From an uncultured Gammaproteobacteria bacterium (GTDB taxonomy: Bacteria; Pseudomonadota; Gammaproteobacteria; Steroidobacterales; UBA11654), in contig CALMWC010000018.1 of NCBI GenBank assembly GCA_937801655.1, positions 1 through 32,787 of the forward strand: a stretch of DNA of 32,787 bases, written 5' to 3'. Of this stretch, positions 31,792 to 32,787 are shown one piece after another; within the stretch, counting starts at the first letter, position 1; the number at the start of each line of letters is the position of its first letter. The position numbers and the translations under genes were made by a program. Under the pieces are notes generated by a model that searched no databases, was not told the DNA's origin, and saw only the letters and a program-made list of their open reading frames with translations.

Positions 31792-32787
31792 CTAGGTGTT
31801 CAGTGATCTATAGACTCTTAATGCTAACTCTTTATTGATTCCATTTACAGTCATCAAATCTTCAACCGATGCTCTTTTAAGTTCTTGGAGTCCACCAAAC
31901 TGTTGCATCAAGTTTTTTTTCTTTAATGGCCCAATGCCTTCGATGGACTCTAAGTCTGATTTTAATAATGTTTTCCTTTTTTTAGACCGATGGCCAGTGA
32001 TTGCAAAACGGTGGGCCTCATCCCTAATGTTTTGTAATAAAAACATTGCAGATGAATTATTTTCAATCGATAAGGGAGTTTTATTATTATTATAAAATAT
32101 CTTCTCATTACCATTCTTTCTGGTTTCACCCTTGGCAATACCTAATCGCTTGATGTGGCCTAATCCAAGTTCTTTAAGGGCATTTGAGGCACTGCTAAGT
32201 TGGCCCTTGCCACCATCAATAACAATGAGTTCGGGAAGTGTCTTATTTTCTTTTAGTAGTCTTGAATAATGCCTGGTTACAGCCTGATAAATTGCAGCAT
32301 AATCATCTCCTGGCTTTATGCCTGTGATATTAAATCGACGGTAATTTTTTTTGTTAAGGCCCTCTACATTAAAGGCTACACATGAAGCCATACATTTCTC
32401 ACCCATAGTATGGCTGACATCAAAACATTCGATATTGGTTAAAGTCTCATCTATTCTTAGAGTGTTCGTTAACTTTATCAACTGAGCTTGATTACTGACT
32501 GTAGAGAGCAATTTCATTGATAAAGACTCCTTAGAATTGATCTTAGCCATATCCATCCATTTTGCTCTTTGTGATCTGTAATTATTTTTTATAGCTATTT
32601 TGATTCCTTTTACAGAGGAAAAAGTTTCTTGAATTATTTTTTGACTTTTAAGCTTCTGATCAATCAATATCTCTTTAGGTGGCTCATGCATTAAATAATA
32701 TTGAGTTAAAAAAGATTCCAATACTTCAGATTCATCAGCAAATTTTGTTTTTACTGGGAAAAATGTACGACTTCCTAATATACGCCC
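31792..32787 (-). CDS. uvrC: Excinuclease ABC subunit C, C-terminal part (runs off the window)
   Basis: About 331 C-terminal residues; the frame stays open to the last base, starting RILGSRTFFPVK, and the gene's N-terminal half lies outside. Visible are the RNase H-like endonuclease domain (NIECFDVSHTMGEKCMASCV, PELIVIDGGKGQLSSA, LQNIRDEAHRFAI), which makes the 5' incision in nucleotide excision repair, and the C-terminal tandem helix-hairpin-helix (SIEGIGPLKKKNLMQQFGGL, VNGINKELALRVY). It recognises UvrB-DNA complexes. The stop is 16 bp upstream of pgsA, so they form an operon. Confidence 0.97.
   Translation of the reverse strand, partial: GRILGSRTFFPVKTKFADESEVLESFLTQYYLMHEPPKEILIDQKLKSQKIIQETFSSVKGIKIAIKNNYRSQRAKWMDMAKINSKESLSMKLLSTVSNQAQLIKLTNTLRIDETLTNIECFDVSHTMGEKCMASCVAFNVEGLNKKNYRRFNITGIKPGDDYAAIYQAVTRHYSRLLKENKTLPELIVIDGGKGQLSSASNALKELGLGHIKRLGIAKGETRKNGNEKIFYNNNKTPLSIENNSSAMFLLQNIRDEAHRFAITGHRSKKRKTLLKSDLESIEGIGPLKKKNLMQQFGGLQELKRASVEDLMTVNGINKELALRVYRSLNT

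Overview
This window is AT-rich bacterial DNA, most likely from a marine gammaproteobacterium. The right edge carries uvrC and pgsA. In E. coli these are followed directly by glyW, cysT and leuZ (tRNA-Gly GCC, tRNA-Cys GCA, tRNA-Leu UAA). The same three tRNAs are here, on the same minus strand and in the same order, but pulled far apart: tRNA-Gly at 17.7 kb, tRNA-Cys and tRNA-Leu at 6.2 kb. BaeSR with a Spy-like gene, a Fur-box TonB receptor, secreted peptidases and VOC/SDR enzymes fit an oligotrophic marine lineage (SAR86-like is a guess, not shown).

Layout. 1-6.1 kb: MDR oxidoreductase, Spy-like periplasmic protein divergent from baeSR, then a minus-strand run of alpha/beta hydrolase, HupE-like transporter and a DUF6512-like membrane protein. 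6.1-6.3 kb: tRNA-Leu and tRNA-Cys. 6.3-13 kb: Fur-box TonB-dependent receptor, GH3 hydrolase coupled to a frameshifted DUF3598-like gene, a GST and a secreted protein of unknown function.

13.0-19.8 kb is the most unusual part. Four full or partial copies of tRNA-Gly, all in the same orientation, delimit three tandem modules. Module A (12981-15222) carries a sulfotransferase-like protein, cytochrome c and a LysE exporter. Module B (15223-17719) carries a two-gene unit of unknown function and a small lipoprotein. Candidate module C (17796-19731) carries an HD-domain protein and a gamma-butyrobetaine-hydroxylase-like oxygenase, a likely sequential oxygenase pair. A and B share both ends: a 46-48 bp tRNA 3' half, paired GTGNCAC half-sites, three GATC sites at 11-bp spacing, and a roughly 45-bp right-end block. 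No recombinase is present, so they look like small cargo elements moved in trans by a tRNA-targeting recombinase and accumulated head to tail.

19.8-31.2 kb: Blc-type lipocalin, a tightly packed SGNH hydrolase-SDR-VOC-VOC operon, a CurA-like reductase, an M64-type peptidase lipoprotein broken by two apparent frameshifts with its coupled partner, a small membrane protein, a prolyl oligopeptidase and a DUF885 peptidase. 31.2-32.8 kb: pgsA and the 3' part of uvrC, which runs off the window.

Two loci need frameshifts to be read through (DUF3598-like; M64 lipoprotein, two shifts), and the cytochrome c has ATC where its start codon should be. These may be real decay, recoding or assembly errors; the sequence alone cannot decide.
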